Notes: generated by a model not told the origin, from the letters alone. A DNA stretch of 64,000 bases from Thiohalomonas denitrificans (GCA_020725115.1 DYFR01000016.1:21471-85470); one strand, 5' to 3'; shown: positions 36,838 to 47,778, counted from the first letter of the stretch. Numbers and translations are program-made.

Positions 36838-37860
36838 TCAGGGCATCAGCTGCGTCACGCGGAAACGGCCGTCGTCGGCCAGCGTGGTGATGCGGGCGTA
36901 ATGCCGCCGCGCCACCTTCTCGATCGGAAGAAACGCATTGGTGACGAACAGCGCCTGGCCACCTTGGGCTGTCAGGCGGCGCGCGGCGGCGACGAAACGT
37001 TCGGTGAGGTCGTACTCGACACCGAAGCCCTGATGGAAGGGCGGATTGCACAGCACCAGGTCAAACACCCCCTCGATGCCCGTGCCGCAGTCGGCGGCGC
37101 ACACCTCCCCCGCGACACCGTGGGCGGCAAAGTTGGCGCAGCAGGCCAGTACCGCGGCGGCATTGTTGTCGCTGGCCACCACCTGCTGCGGCTGCAGCTT
37201 CAGCCAGGCCTGCACCGACAGATAGCCATAACCGCAGCCGAGGTCGCACACCCGTTGCGGCGCACAATCCGGCAGATGCGCCACCAGCAATGCACTGCCC
37301 GCATCCACCTTGTCCCAGCCGTACAGCCCCGGCTTGGTGAGATAGCGCAGCGTGCCGTCCTCGATGACCGGGCGCAGCCGCGGGTAGTCGCGATCATCCA
37401 GTGCCGCGCCGACGGCAGCGCCGCGCTGCACCACCGCCAGATACTGATGGCCCATCTTCCTGAATTCGAGCGCACCGCCCAGCCGCTCCGCCGCATGCTT
37501 TGCATAGGTCTTGATGCCCTGCTGCTTGGCGCCGGACAGCAGCAGCCGGCCGCCGGGGGCGAGCCGCTCGGCGGCGGCGTTGATGACGTGGTGCACCACC
37601 GGCTTTTCCTTGGCGACGCGAAAGAAGATCGCCTCCAGGCTGCCGGCCGGCCAGGGCGCGAAATCGAAGTCGGAAAACTGCGCCGCCCAGCCGGCGGCGC
37701 GCATCTCATCGCTCACGTCGACGCGGTTGGACAGCACCGCCACCGCCGCATTGGGCGCCGGCATGCCGGCGCCGCCGTGCTCACCCAGCACCCACAGGGC
37801 GGGCGCCCGCTGGGCGTGGATCAGGGGCAGCAACAGCGCGAGGGCTCCGTCCTGATTCAT
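36838..37860 (-). CDS. rsmC: 16S rRNA guanine-N2 methyltransferase (RsmC/RlmG type)
   Basis: 340 residues with a degenerate N-terminal methyltransferase-like half and a catalytic C-terminal half (VCDLGCGYGYLSVQAW, DLVLCNPPFHQGFGVEY). NPPF is the signature of RsmC/RlmG, which methylate rRNA at N2 of guanine. TKPGLYGWDKVDAGSALLVAHL fits RsmC (16S G1207). It overlaps the end of rsuA by 4 bp, another 16S modification gene, supporting RsmC over RlmG. Confidence 0.88.
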   Translation of the reverse strand: MNQDGALALLLPLIHAQRAPALWVLGEHGGAGMPAPNAAVAVLSNRVDVSDEMRAAGWAAQFSDFDFAPWPAGSLEAIFFRVAKEKPVVHHVINAAAERLAPGGRLLLSGAKQQGIKTYAKHAAERLGGALEFRKMGHQYLAVVQRGAAVGAALDDRDYPRLRPVIEDGTLRYLTKPGLYGWDKVDAGSALLVAHLPDCAPQRVCDLGCGYGYLSVQAWLKLQPQQVVASDNNAAAVLACCANFAAHGVAGEVCAADCGTGIEGVFDLVLCNPPFHQGFGVEYDLTERFVAAARRLTAQGGQALFVTNAFLPIEKVARRHYARITTLADDGRFRVTQLMP

Positions 37861-38549
37861 CGCAGCGCCTCCACTTCATCCGCGCGCAAGGCACGATATT
37901 CCCCCGGCGCCAGCGCCGGATCAAGGACGACACCGCCGATGGCCTCGCGGTGCAGCGCGATCACGCGATTGCCCAGGGCGGCAAACATGCGCTTGACCTG
38001 GTGATAGCGCCCCTCGTGCAGGGTCACGCGCGCCTCGGTCGGCGCCAGGATCTCCAGCCGCGCCGGCAGCGTCGGCCGATCCTCGCCGTTGAGCATCAGA
38101 CCGGCGGCGAAGCGCGCCACCGCCTCCGGCGCCAGCGGCTCGGCCAGGGTGGCGCGGTAGACCTTGTCGCGGTGGCGGCGCGGCGCGGTGATGCCATGGG
38201 ACCAGGCGCCGTCGTCGGTGAGCAGCACCAGGCCGGTGGTATCGCGGTCGAGGCGCCCCACCGGATGCAGCAGTTCACGGCGCGGCTCCTCCAGCAGACC
38301 GAGCACCGTGACATGGCCGCCGTCGCTGGTGGAGCACACCACGTCCAGGGGCTTGTGGAGCATGAAATAGCGCGGCCCGGGCAGGGCCAGCGGCCGCCCC
38401 TCCAGCTCGACGCGGCTGCCGGCCGGCACATGCAGGTCGGCCGCCTTGACCACCCTGCCGTCGATCGACACGGCGCCGCGCCGCAGCAGCGTACGTACCG
38501 CCGCCCGCGATACGCCGGCCGCCTGGCTCACGTAGCGGTCCAGCCGCAT
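37857..38549 (-). CDS. rsuA: 16S rRNA pseudouridine(516) synthase RsuA
   Basis: 230 residues. An S4-like N-terminus (MRLDRYVSQAAGVSRAAVRTLLRRGAVSIDG) precedes the RsuA/RluB/E/F catalytic core with Asp in GRLDRDTTGLVLLTDDG and the C-terminal HEGRYHQVKRMFAALGN. The S4 domain and length favour RsuA. Start ATG 38549 (GGAAGG upstream). It overlaps rsmC by ATGA and forms an rRNA-modification operon with it. Confidence 0.9.
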   Translation of the reverse strand: MRLDRYVSQAAGVSRAAVRTLLRRGAVSIDGRVVKAADLHVPAGSRVELEGRPLALPGPRYFMLHKPLDVVCSTSDGGHVTVLGLLEEPRRELLHPVGRLDRDTTGLVLLTDDGAWSHGITAPRRHRDKVYRATLAEPLAPEAVARFAAGLMLNGEDRPTLPARLEILAPTEARVTLHEGRYHQVKRMFAALGNRVIALHREAIGGVVLDPALAPGEYRALRADEVEALR

Positions 38550-38698
38550 GTTGCCTTCCGTTTTCAAGCAGATTTCCCGCACTGTCCAAAAAATCGCGGC
38601 ATTCTAGCACCCTTAAAACTTGATTATCCGACTCAACATTTCTATAGCTTTAGTAGCCTTACCCCACCCTGAGGCGCGCAACGCGCCGGGAGGTCGTC

Positions 38699-39208
38699 AT
38701 GAACCGCCGTCTCTACTTCCTGTTTCCCAATCCGCTGCATGCCCGCCACGCGGTGGACACCCTGCTCGACGGCGCCGGCGTCGACGCCCGCCACATCCAC
38801 GCCATCGCCCGCAACGAGGTACGCATCGACCGCCTGCCCCATTCCACCCGACAGCAGAAAAACGATCTCGCGGCGCGGCTGGAATGGCTGCTGTGGAGCG
38901 GCAACCTGCTGCTGTTCGGCATCGCCCTGCTGGTGTTCATCGCCGCCCTGGTGGAAGGCACCACCGGCTGGGCCGTGGCGGCGGTGCTGGTGATGGCGCT
39001 GACCTTTCTCGGTGGCTTCCTGTTCACCACCTACGTGCCCCACGTCCACCTGAGCGAGTTCCGCGAGGCCCTGGCCCACGGCGAGATCCTGCTGATGATC
39101 GACGTGCCAACCGACAAGGTGAAGGCGGTGGAGGACTATGTTCATCGCCACTACCCTGAGGCGGTACCCGGCGGAGCCAGCTGGAACGTGGGGGCCTTCG
39201 GGCTCTAG
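38699..39208 (+). CDS. Two-helix membrane protein, DUF1269-like layout
   Basis: 169 residues. A cytosolic start MNRRLYFLFPNPLHARHAVDTLLDGAGVDARHIHAIARNEV has the shape of a ferredoxin-like or DUF1269-type domain. Two central membrane helices (LLWSGNLLLFGIALLVFIAAL, WAVAAVLVMALTFLGGFLF) follow, then a soluble domain HVHLSEFREALAHGEILLMIDVPTDKVKAVEDYVHRHYPEA. Function unknown. It lies 9 bp upstream of an oxidoreductase gene on the same strand. Confidence 0.75.
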   Translation: MNRRLYFLFPNPLHARHAVDTLLDGAGVDARHIHAIARNEVRIDRLPHSTRQQKNDLAARLEWLLWSGNLLLFGIALLVFIAALVEGTTGWAVAAVLVMALTFLGGFLFTTYVPHVHLSEFREALAHGEILLMIDVPTDKVKAVEDYVHRHYPEAVPGGASWNVGAFGL

Positions 39209-39217
39209 GAGACAGCC

Positions 39218-39883
39218 ATGGACTACAAGATTGAACTGCTGCTCAACGAATTCGTCACCCACGACGTCAGGCGACTCGTCCTCAGCCGCCCCAGGGGCTT
39301 CGACTTCGTGCCCGGCCAGGGCGTGGAACTGGCCATCGACACGCCGGAGTGGCGCGAGCAGGGCCGCCCCTTCACCCCGACCTCGCTGCCCGGTGACGGC
39401 GTACTGGAGTTCACCATCAAGGGCTATCCGGAACACCACGGCGTCACCGAACAGCTGCACCTGCTGCGCCCCGGCAGCAAACTGCTGATGAGCAAACCCT
39501 TCGGTGCCATCCGCTATCAGGGCCCCGGCACCTTCATCGCCGCCGGTGCCGGCATCACGCCGTTCATGGCCATCCTGCGTATGCTCGCCGCCGAGGGCCG
39601 CCTGGATGGGCACCGCCTGATCTTCAGCAACAAGACCCCGGCCGACATCATCTGCGGCCAGGAACTGCACGGCTATCTGGGCGAGCGCAGCCAGCTGCTG
39701 TGCAGCCGCGCCACCGACTGCAACTGCCGCGGCGGCCGTCTGGACTTCGACTTCCTGCGCAGCAACATCGACGACTTCAGCCAGCGCTTCTACGTCTGCG
39801 GCCCGCCGCCCTTCGTCAACTCCATCAACGCCGCCCTCATCGAACTGGGCGCCGTGCCCGACGGACTGGTATTCGAGAAGTAA
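39218..39883 (+). CDS. Ferredoxin-reductase-like FAD/NAD-binding oxidoreductase
   Basis: 221 residues of the FNR fold: FVPGQGVELAI, RPFTPTSLPGDGVLEFTIKGY, GPGTFIAAGAGITPFMAILRML and FYVCGPPPFVNSINAAL are the FAD- and pyridine-nucleotide-binding elements. No iron-sulfur or globin domain is attached. Likely transfers electrons from NAD(P)H to a separate carrier; partner unknown. Probably co-transcribed with the upstream membrane protein gene. Confidence 0.88.
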   Translation: MDYKIELLLNEFVTHDVRRLVLSRPRGFDFVPGQGVELAIDTPEWREQGRPFTPTSLPGDGVLEFTIKGYPEHHGVTEQLHLLRPGSKLLMSKPFGAIRYQGPGTFIAAGAGITPFMAILRMLAAEGRLDGHRLIFSNKTPADIICGQELHGYLGERSQLLCSRATDCNCRGGRLDFDFLRSNIDDFSQRFYVCGPPPFVNSINAALIELGAVPDGLVFEK

Positions 39884-40004
39884 CCGTACTTGAGTCCATC
39901 CCCATACCAGCGGGAAGGCCGGGAGGGGGCGCCTTGAGCTGGATCAGTCAGAAGGCGCGAGGGCCGTGCTATGGTGGCGGCACCCAATACGATCCGCCGC
40001 CATC

Positions 40005-41162
40005 ATGCCCCTGGCCCCCATCGCCCTCTGCCTCTACCTGCTGATGCTGCCGGTCACCGGCATGGTGCCGGTACTGCGTGAACTCACCGGCGGCCGCTAT
40101 CCGCACCTGTCCGACTTCGAGCAGCACCTGTTCATGTCCGCCAACATGGTGGGCGCGCTGCTGTTCGTGCCGCTGGCGGGGCTGCTGTCGGATCTGTGGC
40201 GGCGGCGCAAGGTGATCATCGTCGCCGCCCTGGCGGTGAATGCCTTTTCCCTGCTGATGCTCATGCAGGACTGGAGCTACGGCGTGTACCTGCTGTGGCG
40301 TTTCATCGAGGGCTGCGCCCACATCACCGCCCTCAGCCTGCTCATGGCGCTGGCGGCGGATCAGGTGCGCGAGCGCGGCAGCGGCGCGGTGATGGGCCTG
40401 GTGGGTGCCGCCATCAGCCTGGGCGTCGCCAGCGGCGCGCCGCTGGGCGGGCTCATCGGCCGCCACGGCGGCGGCGAGGCGGTGCTCACCTGGGGTTTCG
40501 TCCTGCTCGCCCTGCTCACTCCCTTCGCCGCCCTCGCCCTGCGCGAACGTGCGGCGCAGCACGATCACGGCGGCCTCCACGCCCTGCTGCGCGCCCTGCC
40601 GCAAAACCGCGGCCTGCTGCTGCCCTATGCCTTCGCCTTCGTCGATCGCCTCACCGTGGGCTTCATCGTCTCCACCCTGTCGCTGTACCTGGCCACGGTG
40701 ATCGGCCTGGACGCCGGCCGCATCGGCCTGGTGATGGCCCTGTTCCTGCTCCCCTTCTCCCTGCTCACCTGGCCCGCCGGCCTGCTGTCGCGGCGCTGGA
40801 ATCCGCTGTGGATGATGCTGGCCGGCAGCGCCGCCTACGGTCTCACCCTCGCCGCCATCGGCTACGCCGACGCTGCCCACATCCCCTGGCTGATGTTCCT
40901 CGGCGGCATCACGGCCTCGCTGATGTACGCCCCCTCCCTGGTGCTGGTGGCCGAACGCTCGCGTCCCGAGCACAAGGCCCTGGCCATGAGCGGCTTCAAC
41001 TTCGCCGGCTCCCTCGGCTTCGTCCTCGGCCCCTTGAGCGGCGGCGCCCTGGTGGCCCTGTTCGGTGCCTACCCGCCCGCCTTCCTCATCGTCGGCGGGC
41101 TGGAAATCCTCTGCGTCCTGCTGTTCCTCCCCCTGGCCCTGCGGCAACGGCCGAAAAAATGA
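40005..41162 (+). CDS. Major facilitator superfamily transporter
   Basis: 385 residues, about twelve membrane helices, MFS signature between TM2 and TM3 GLLSDLWRRRKVIIVAALA and the C-terminal-half counterpart. Start ATG 40005 (MPLAPIALCLYLL); the track uses an upstream GTG. No substrate can be inferred; drug/metabolite efflux is typical of this length. Stand-alone. Confidence 0.88.
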   Translation: MPLAPIALCLYLLMLPVTGMVPVLRELTGGRYPHLSDFEQHLFMSANMVGALLFVPLAGLLSDLWRRRKVIIVAALAVNAFSLLMLMQDWSYGVYLLWRFIEGCAHITALSLLMALAADQVRERGSGAVMGLVGAAISLGVASGAPLGGLIGRHGGGEAVLTWGFVLLALLTPFAALALRERAAQHDHGGLHALLRALPQNRGLLLPYAFAFVDRLTVGFIVSTLSLYLATVIGLDAGRIGLVMALFLLPFSLLTWPAGLLSRRWNPLWMMLAGSAAYGLTLAAIGYADAAHIPWLMFLGGITASLMYAPSLVLVAERSRPEHKALAMSGFNFAGSLGFVLGPLSGGALVALFGAYPPAFLIVGGLEILCVLLFLPLALRQRPKK

Positions 41163-41314
41163 GCTGACCGGCCCGCATTTCTCACCATCACGCGAAGCTC
41201 AAAGTGCCGAGGTGCCACTGTGATGGCAAGAAATGCGGACTCACCTATTGACAGCGCCACCGCTTTGCCGAAAATGCGCGACATTACAATCCCGATCCCA
41301 AACCGAGAGAGAAA

Positions 41315-41713
41315 ATGTCCGACAACACCCTGTGGTACGGCTACCTCGATGCCGGCGAACGCAGCTCCGCCGTGGCCATGGACAACCGCCTCAGCACCGG
41401 CGACCCCACCACCGTCTATCTGTTCAACCTGCAGCGCAATGAAATCATCGAATACAAGCGCGCCATCGTCGAGCCGAAGCTGCGCGAACTGAAGGGCAAG
41501 GAACAGGAACTGGAAACCGAGCTGAAGAGTGCCTACCGCAAGGCCCGCAACGGCTTCACCCCGCGCGGCGCCAAGATCGCCAGCATCCCGGAGAAGGGCC
41601 GGGCCGCCGCCCCGGCCAAGGCTGCCGCCGTCACCACCGATTTCGGCGCTGACGATTACGATGAAGAGGCCTTCGTCGACGAGGCCGGCGACGACGAAGA
41701 CGACAGCGAATAA
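41315..41713 (+). CDS. Hypothetical protein with acidic tail
   Basis: 132 residues. DNTLWYGYLDAGERSSAVAMDNRLSTGDPTTVYLFNLQRNEIIEYKRAIVEPKLREL is a compact region of unknown family. A charged helix (KGKEQELETELKSAYRKA), an Ala-rich linker, and a strongly acidic C-terminus (DDYDEEAFVDEAGDDEDD) follow. Start is backed by GAGAGAAA. Function unknown. Confidence 0.7.
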   Translation: MSDNTLWYGYLDAGERSSAVAMDNRLSTGDPTTVYLFNLQRNEIIEYKRAIVEPKLRELKGKEQELETELKSAYRKARNGFTPRGAKIASIPEKGRAAAPAKAAAVTTDFGADDYDEEAFVDEAGDDEDDSE

Positions 41714-41774
41714 GGCACACCGTGCGCCTGCATTGGCACACGCGCACACCCCCACACCTCGGCAAGACTCGCGC

Positions 41775-41801
41775 GGAGCAGGTCAAACCACGACCTGCTC
41801 C
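41775..41801. other. Perfect 10-bp hairpin
   Basis: GGAGCAGGTC / GACCTGCTCC around a 7-base loop in the gap before the GFA gene. No T tract follows; it may be a Rho-independent remnant, an operator or a processing stem. Confidence 0.5.
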
Positions 41802-41959
41802 CTCACCGCAGCGCACATCAACCCGCACTATTGATCCAGCGCCCCTTTTGCGCGTTAATCAAACCCGCACAACGCCGGATTTTCCTCACTGATGGTGACA
41901 GGCCGAATCGGTTTGTTGCCGATATGGTCGATTAAACAGAACCCGAAAAGGACTTCCCC

Positions 41960-42316
41960 ATGCCCCACTACACCGCCTCCTGCCACTGCGGCAAAACAAG
42001 GTTCTCCTTCGACTGCCCGCCCATTACCAAAGGCCTGCGCTGCAACTGCTCCATCTGCGCGCGCAAGGGCGCGATGATGTCGCCCGAGCCGATTCCGCCG
42101 GAGTTGTTCCGCATCGATGCAGAGGATGCTGCGCTGGGGCTATACCAGTTCGGCGCCGGGACGGCGAAACATTACTTCTGCAAACACTGCGGCATCTATA
42201 CCTTCCACGAAACCGCGCGCAAGATCGGCCACTTCCGTGCCAACCTCGGCTGTGTCGACGGCGTGGATACCTTCGCGCTGGAGGCAGAGGTGTTCGACGG
42301 CAAGCACTTGCTCTAA
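41960..42316 (+). CDS. GFA-family (glutathione-dependent formaldehyde-activating-like) protein
   Basis: 118-residue zinc-fold protein with cysteine motifs HCGKTRF (CHCGK), RCNCSIC and YFCKHCGIYTFH, which bind two zincs in the family. The name comes from Gfa, but most members are uncharacterised. The final codon and TAA stop lie at the left end of a 126-bp MITE-like element, so the original 3' end may have been lost. Confidence 0.9.
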   Translation: MPHYTASCHCGKTRFSFDCPPITKGLRCNCSICARKGAMMSPEPIPPELFRIDAEDAALGLYQFGAGTAKHYFCKHCGIYTFHETARKIGHFRANLGCVDGVDTFALEAEVFDGKHLL

Positions 42317-42438
42317 ATAGGTGTTCCGAATTTGTAACCAGGCATAGGGCGCCCCATGGGCGCCGTGCTGCGGCGGGCACGGCCCGCCCTATGACACACC
42401 GAAGACAAGGTGGATACCAATTCGGAACACTTATTTAG
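42313..42438. mobile_element. 126-bp MITE-like element, copy 1
   Basis: Terminal inverted repeats CTAAATAGGTGTTCCGAATT and (inverted) CTAAATAAGTGTTCCGAATT differ at one position. An inner 9-bp pair CATAGGGCG/CGCCCTATG is nested within. 120 of 126 bases match copy 2 at 58621. It has no coding capacity, lies in the convergent gap between the GFA gene and thiC, and supplies the stop of the GFA gene. Confidence 0.9.
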
Positions 42439-42459
42439 CGGGCAGGGGGATAAGTTCAG

Positions 42460-42549
42460 CAGGGTGGATGCGTTGCGCTTATCCACCCTGCGACAGATGG
42501 GTATGTATTGCCCCGAAAGTCCGGTTGGGTTAGCGCAGCGTAACCCAAC
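42460..42549. repeat. Two short palindromes beside MITE copy 1
   Basis: CAGGGTGGATGCG...CGCTTATCCACCCTG (42460-42490) and GTTGGGTTAGCGCAG...TAACCCAAC (42524-42549). The first is the reverse of the palindrome at 23033-23066. Both are dispersed-repeat types; together with the MITE they leave almost no unique sequence in this gap. Confidence 0.7.
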
Positions 42550-42579
42550 ACGGTCATCAACGGAGCTGCTGCCGTCGGG

Positions 42580-44565
<1,986 letters not shown>

Positions 44566-44748
44566 AGGCAAACATATCGGATCGGTGCCCCAGTTGCAAG
44601 GTAAGTCTTTGCCTTGCTTGAAATATTCGCCATAAAACGTGATGTTACTTTGCACTGCGCGGCTTGTTCGCCACCAGGGAAAGGCGTAACCTTCGGCTGA
44701 CCAATCGGTCAGCCGTTTCTCCCACAAGAAAAATCTAGAGGAATCACC

Positions 44749-45411
44749 ATGGTCGACATGAATCTGGAACAGGCCCGCCACAACATGATTGTGCAACAGA
44801 TCCGCCCGTGGGAGGTGATGGACGACCAGGTGCTCGACCTGATGATGCGCACGCCGCGCGAGGATTTCGTGCCGCCGCAATACCGCAACCTGGCCTTTAC
44901 CGACATGGCCCTCCCCCTGGGCCACGGCCAGGCAATGATGCCGCCACGGCTGGAAGCGCGCATGCTGCAGGTGCTTGCGGTACAGCCGGACGAGATCGTG
45001 CTGGAGATCGGTACCGGCAGCGGCTATGTCACCGTCCTGCTGGCACAGCTGGCACGCCATGTGTACAGCGTGGAGATCGTGCCGGAGCTGAAACAGGCGA
45101 CGGAACACCGCCTGGCGGCACGCGGTCTGACCAACGTCACCCTGGATGAGGGCGATGCCGCCGCTGGCTGGCCACGCCACGGCAACTATGATGTTATTGT
45201 TGTCACCGGTTCAGTGCCGCGACTGGCGCCGGAGTTGCAACAGGGACTGAATGTGGGTGGTCGCCTGTTCGTGGTGGCAGGCGAGGCCCCGGCAATGGAG
45301 GCACTGCTGATTACCCGCCTGGGTGAAAACGAATGGTCACGCGAGAGCCTGTTCGAAACCGAGCTGCCCCCGCTGCAAAACGCCCCGCAGGTACGGCATT
45401 TCGTACTCTGA
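44749..45411 (+). CDS. PIMT-like methyltransferase lacking the active-site serine motif
   Basis: 220-residue class I methyltransferase resembling protein-L-isoaspartate O-methyltransferase: RPWEVMDDQVLDLMMRTPREDFVP, LPLGHGQ and SAM motif VLEIGTGSGYVTVLLAQLA. Where PIMT has GQTISQP, with the Ser needed for activity, this protein has GQAMMPP. It may methylate something other than isoaspartate. It lies upstream of tolC, a neighbourhood I associate with PIMT-like genes in gammaproteobacteria. Ribosome site AGAGGA. Confidence 0.85.
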   Translation: MVDMNLEQARHNMIVQQIRPWEVMDDQVLDLMMRTPREDFVPPQYRNLAFTDMALPLGHGQAMMPPRLEARMLQVLAVQPDEIVLEIGTGSGYVTVLLAQLARHVYSVEIVPELKQATEHRLAARGLTNVTLDEGDAAAGWPRHGNYDVIVVTGSVPRLAPELQQGLNVGGRLFVVAGEAPAMEALLITRLGENEWSRESLFETELPPLQNAPQVRHFVL

Positions 45412-45477
45412 CTTGATTCGGCAGCGCCGCAACCGCATTATTAGCGCTTTCTAATATACCCCGTCGTGAGGGAAACC

Positions 45478-46791
45478 ATGTCCAACTCTGTAGCTCGAAT
45501 TCTCGCCCTGGCGCTGACACTCGGTGCCGCCACTGCCCAGGGTGAAGACCTGCGCGATGTCTATCGCCTGGCCCAGGAAAGTGACCCGCAGCTGCGCGCC
45601 GCCGAGGCCGGTCACCGTGCCGCCCTGGAGGCTCGCCCGCAAAGCCGCGCTGCCCTGCTGCCCAGCGTGAACTTTACCGCGCAGACGCAGTGGAACCAGG
45701 TCGAGATCAAGAAACCCACCGCTGCCGACAACGACTACAACTCCTCCAACTATTCCCTGAGCCTGCGTCAGGCGGTCTACCACCACGATTATTATGTGCA
45801 GCTGCGCCAGGCCGATGCCGGCATTGCCCAGGCCGATGCCCAGTACGGCAGCGCCCAGCAGGCCCTCATCGTCCGCGTCGCCGAGGCCTATTTCAACCTG
45901 CTCGCCGCCGGGGACAACCTGCGCTTCGCCCAGGCGGAGAAGACCGCCATCGGCCAGCAGCTGCGCCAGACCCAGCAGCGCTTCGAGGTGGGCCTGTCCG
46001 CCATCACCGATGTGCATGAAGCACAGGCCGGCTACGACGCTGCGGTGGCACAGGAGATCGTGGCGCAGAACCAGCTGGAGAACACCCGCGAGGTGCTGCG
46101 CGAAATCACCGGTCGCGAGCATACTACCCTGACGCCGCTGGCCGGCGAGATCCCGCTGCAAAGCCCGGACCCGGTCAGCATCGACCAGTGGGTGGAAACC
46201 GCCTTGCAGCAGAACCTGCAACTGCTGGCCGCCGAAGCCGCCACCCATATTGCACGTGAGGAGATGAACCGCCGCCAGGCCGGTCACTATCCGACCGTCG
46301 ACATCGTCGCCAGCCACAACTGGTCCGATACCACCAAGTCGAATACCGTCTCGGCCAACGAAAGCAACAGCAACATCATCGGCCTGCAACTCAACGTTCC
46401 GCTCTACGCCGGCGGTGCGGTGAGCGCCGGTACCCGACAGGCAACCCACCTCTACAGCCAGGCACAGGAAAGGCTGGAGCAGACCCGCCGCGCCACGGTG
46501 CGTCAGACCCGCGACGCCTATCTCGGCGTAACCGCCGGCATCAGCACGGTACAGGCGCGCCGTCAGGCCCTGTCCTCCGCCCGCACGGCATTGCAGGCCA
46601 CCCAGGCCGGTTTCGATGTCGGCACCCGCACCGCGGTGGAAGTGCTCAACTCGCAACGTGAACTGTTCCGCGTTCAGCGCGACTATGCCCGTGCCCGCTA
46701 CGACTACGCCCTCTCCACCCTGCGCCTGAAGCAGGGCGCCGGCATCCTGAGCGAGTCCGATCTGGAGCACGTCAACAGCTGGTTGCAGTGA
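45478..46791 (+). CDS. tolC: TolC-family outer-membrane efflux protein
   Basis: 437 residues: signal peptide MSNSVARILALALTLGAATAQG/EDL, then two OEP repeats of alpha-hairpin and beta-strand (LRDVYRLAQESDPQLRAAEAG; YFNLLAAGDNLRFAQAEKTAIGQQLRQTQQRFEVGLSAITDVHEAQ and a second unit TQAGFDVGTRTAVEVLNSQRELFR). Trimeric exit duct for type I secretion and efflux pumps. Start 45478 has GAGGGA 6 bp upstream. The next gene overlaps its stop by one base. Confidence 0.95.
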   Translation: MSNSVARILALALTLGAATAQGEDLRDVYRLAQESDPQLRAAEAGHRAALEARPQSRAALLPSVNFTAQTQWNQVEIKKPTAADNDYNSSNYSLSLRQAVYHHDYYVQLRQADAGIAQADAQYGSAQQALIVRVAEAYFNLLAAGDNLRFAQAEKTAIGQQLRQTQQRFEVGLSAITDVHEAQAGYDAAVAQEIVAQNQLENTREVLREITGREHTTLTPLAGEIPLQSPDPVSIDQWVETALQQNLQLLAAEAATHIAREEMNRRQAGHYPTVDIVASHNWSDTTKSNTVSANESNSNIIGLQLNVPLYAGGAVSAGTRQATHLYSQAQERLEQTRRATVRQTRDAYLGVTAGISTVQARRQALSSARTALQATQAGFDVGTRTAVEVLNSQRELFRVQRDYARARYDYALSTLRLKQGAGILSESDLEHVNSWLQ

Positions 46792-47363
46792 TGACCACCG
46801 TGCCTGCACTGCTCTGTGCCGCTGAAACCAGCCAGCTGGTGGTCATCGACGTGCAGGCGCGGCTGGCGGCGGTGATGCCGCCGGCAGCGCGTGAACAGGT
46901 AATAAAAAATACCGGTATCCTGCTGCAGGCCGCACGCCTGTTGCAGCTGCCGGTGATTGCCACCGAACAGTATCCCAAGGGTCTCGGCAATACCGAGGCC
47001 ACCCTCGCACAGCATTTCCCCGAGGGACTCGACGTGGTATGCAAGACCTGCTTCGCCTCCAGCGGCGCCCCCGGATTCAATGCCAGTCTCGATGCCCACC
47101 AGGGCCGCCACCAGGTGATCCTCGCCGGCATGGAGGCCCATGTCTGCGTGCTGCAGACGGCCATGGAGCTCATCGGCCGCGGCTATCAGGTGTTCATCGT
47201 GGAGGATGCGGTCAGTTCGCGCGCCGAGGCCAACCGGCACAACGCCATCGCCCGTCTGCGCCAGGCCGGTGCCGTCATTACCAGCACCGAGTCGGTGCTG
47301 TTCGAGTGGCTGCGCGATGCCGGTCATCCGCAGTTCAAGGCCGTGTCGGCGTTGATCAAATAA
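46791..47363 (+). CDS. Isochorismatase-family cysteine hydrolase
   Basis: 190 residues. The triad candidates are Asp in VVIDVQARLA, Lys in DVVCKTCFASSG and Cys in GMEAHVCVLQTAMEL. The layout fits the YcaC/ISOC1-type group of the family, with unknown substrate. Its ATG overlaps the tolC TGA by one base, so it is translationally coupled to tolC. A 415-bp repeat-rich gap follows. Confidence 0.88.
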   Translation: MTTVPALLCAAETSQLVVIDVQARLAAVMPPAAREQVIKNTGILLQAARLLQLPVIATEQYPKGLGNTEATLAQHFPEGLDVVCKTCFASSGAPGFNASLDAHQGRHQVILAGMEAHVCVLQTAMELIGRGYQVFIVEDAVSSRAEANRHNAIARLRQAGAVITSTESVLFEWLRDAGHPQFKAVSALIK

Positions 47364-47377
47364 GCAGAGAATCATTC

Positions 47378-47486
47378 ACCGCAGAGAACGCAGAGAAAGG
47401 CACAGAACGTAATGCGTGCAGGGTGTGACGGGCAACGACGTTTGAGCAACAATCCTTATTCTGCGACCTCTGCGCCTCTGCGGTTA
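47378..47486. repeat. CGCAGAG-family inverted repeat, copy 6
   Basis: Left arm accgcagagaacgcagag, right arm cctctgcgcctctgcggt, 71 bp apart. Confidence 0.85.
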
Positions 47487-47626
47487 ACACAGACACATCG
47501 CTCCCACGCGGAGCGTGGGAACGATAAGATGTGGTGGGAGTCCGATTCATCGGGCGAAAGCGGCGCCGGAACGGCCGCCATCGCCCGGTAAACCGGGCTC
47601 CCACAACGGGGCGAGTAGTTACGGGG

Positions 47627-47734
47627 AAAGATACAAGAGGAGGTGTGCGTTGTGCGCACGGTTGTTTGAATTCAAAAAATCACGAGCGTAGCGAGTTCAT
47701 TCCCTTGTATCTTGTCACTTGCATCTTGTATCTC
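47627..47734. repeat. GATACAAG-family inverted repeat, copy 5
   Basis: Left arm aaagatacaagagg, right arm cttgtatcttgtcacttg then catcttgtatct; centre gttgtttgaattcaaaaa and cacgagcgtagcgagttca, like copies 1 and 3. Confidence 0.85.
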
Positions 47735-47778
47735 TGTTCTACATCCCGGCCTCCCTGCGTTAAGATTCACAACCATCT

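Larger units (their letters stand above)
47364..47778. repeat. Composite repeat block between two genes
   Basis: 415 bp with no gene. In order: CGCAGAG-family repeat (47378-47486), hairpin CTCCCACGC/GCGTGGGA (47501-47520), element bounded by GTGGGAG and CTCCCAC (47534-47603), and GATACAAG-family repeat (47627-47734). Four unrelated dispersed repeats in tandem with little unique sequence between them. Confidence 0.85.
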
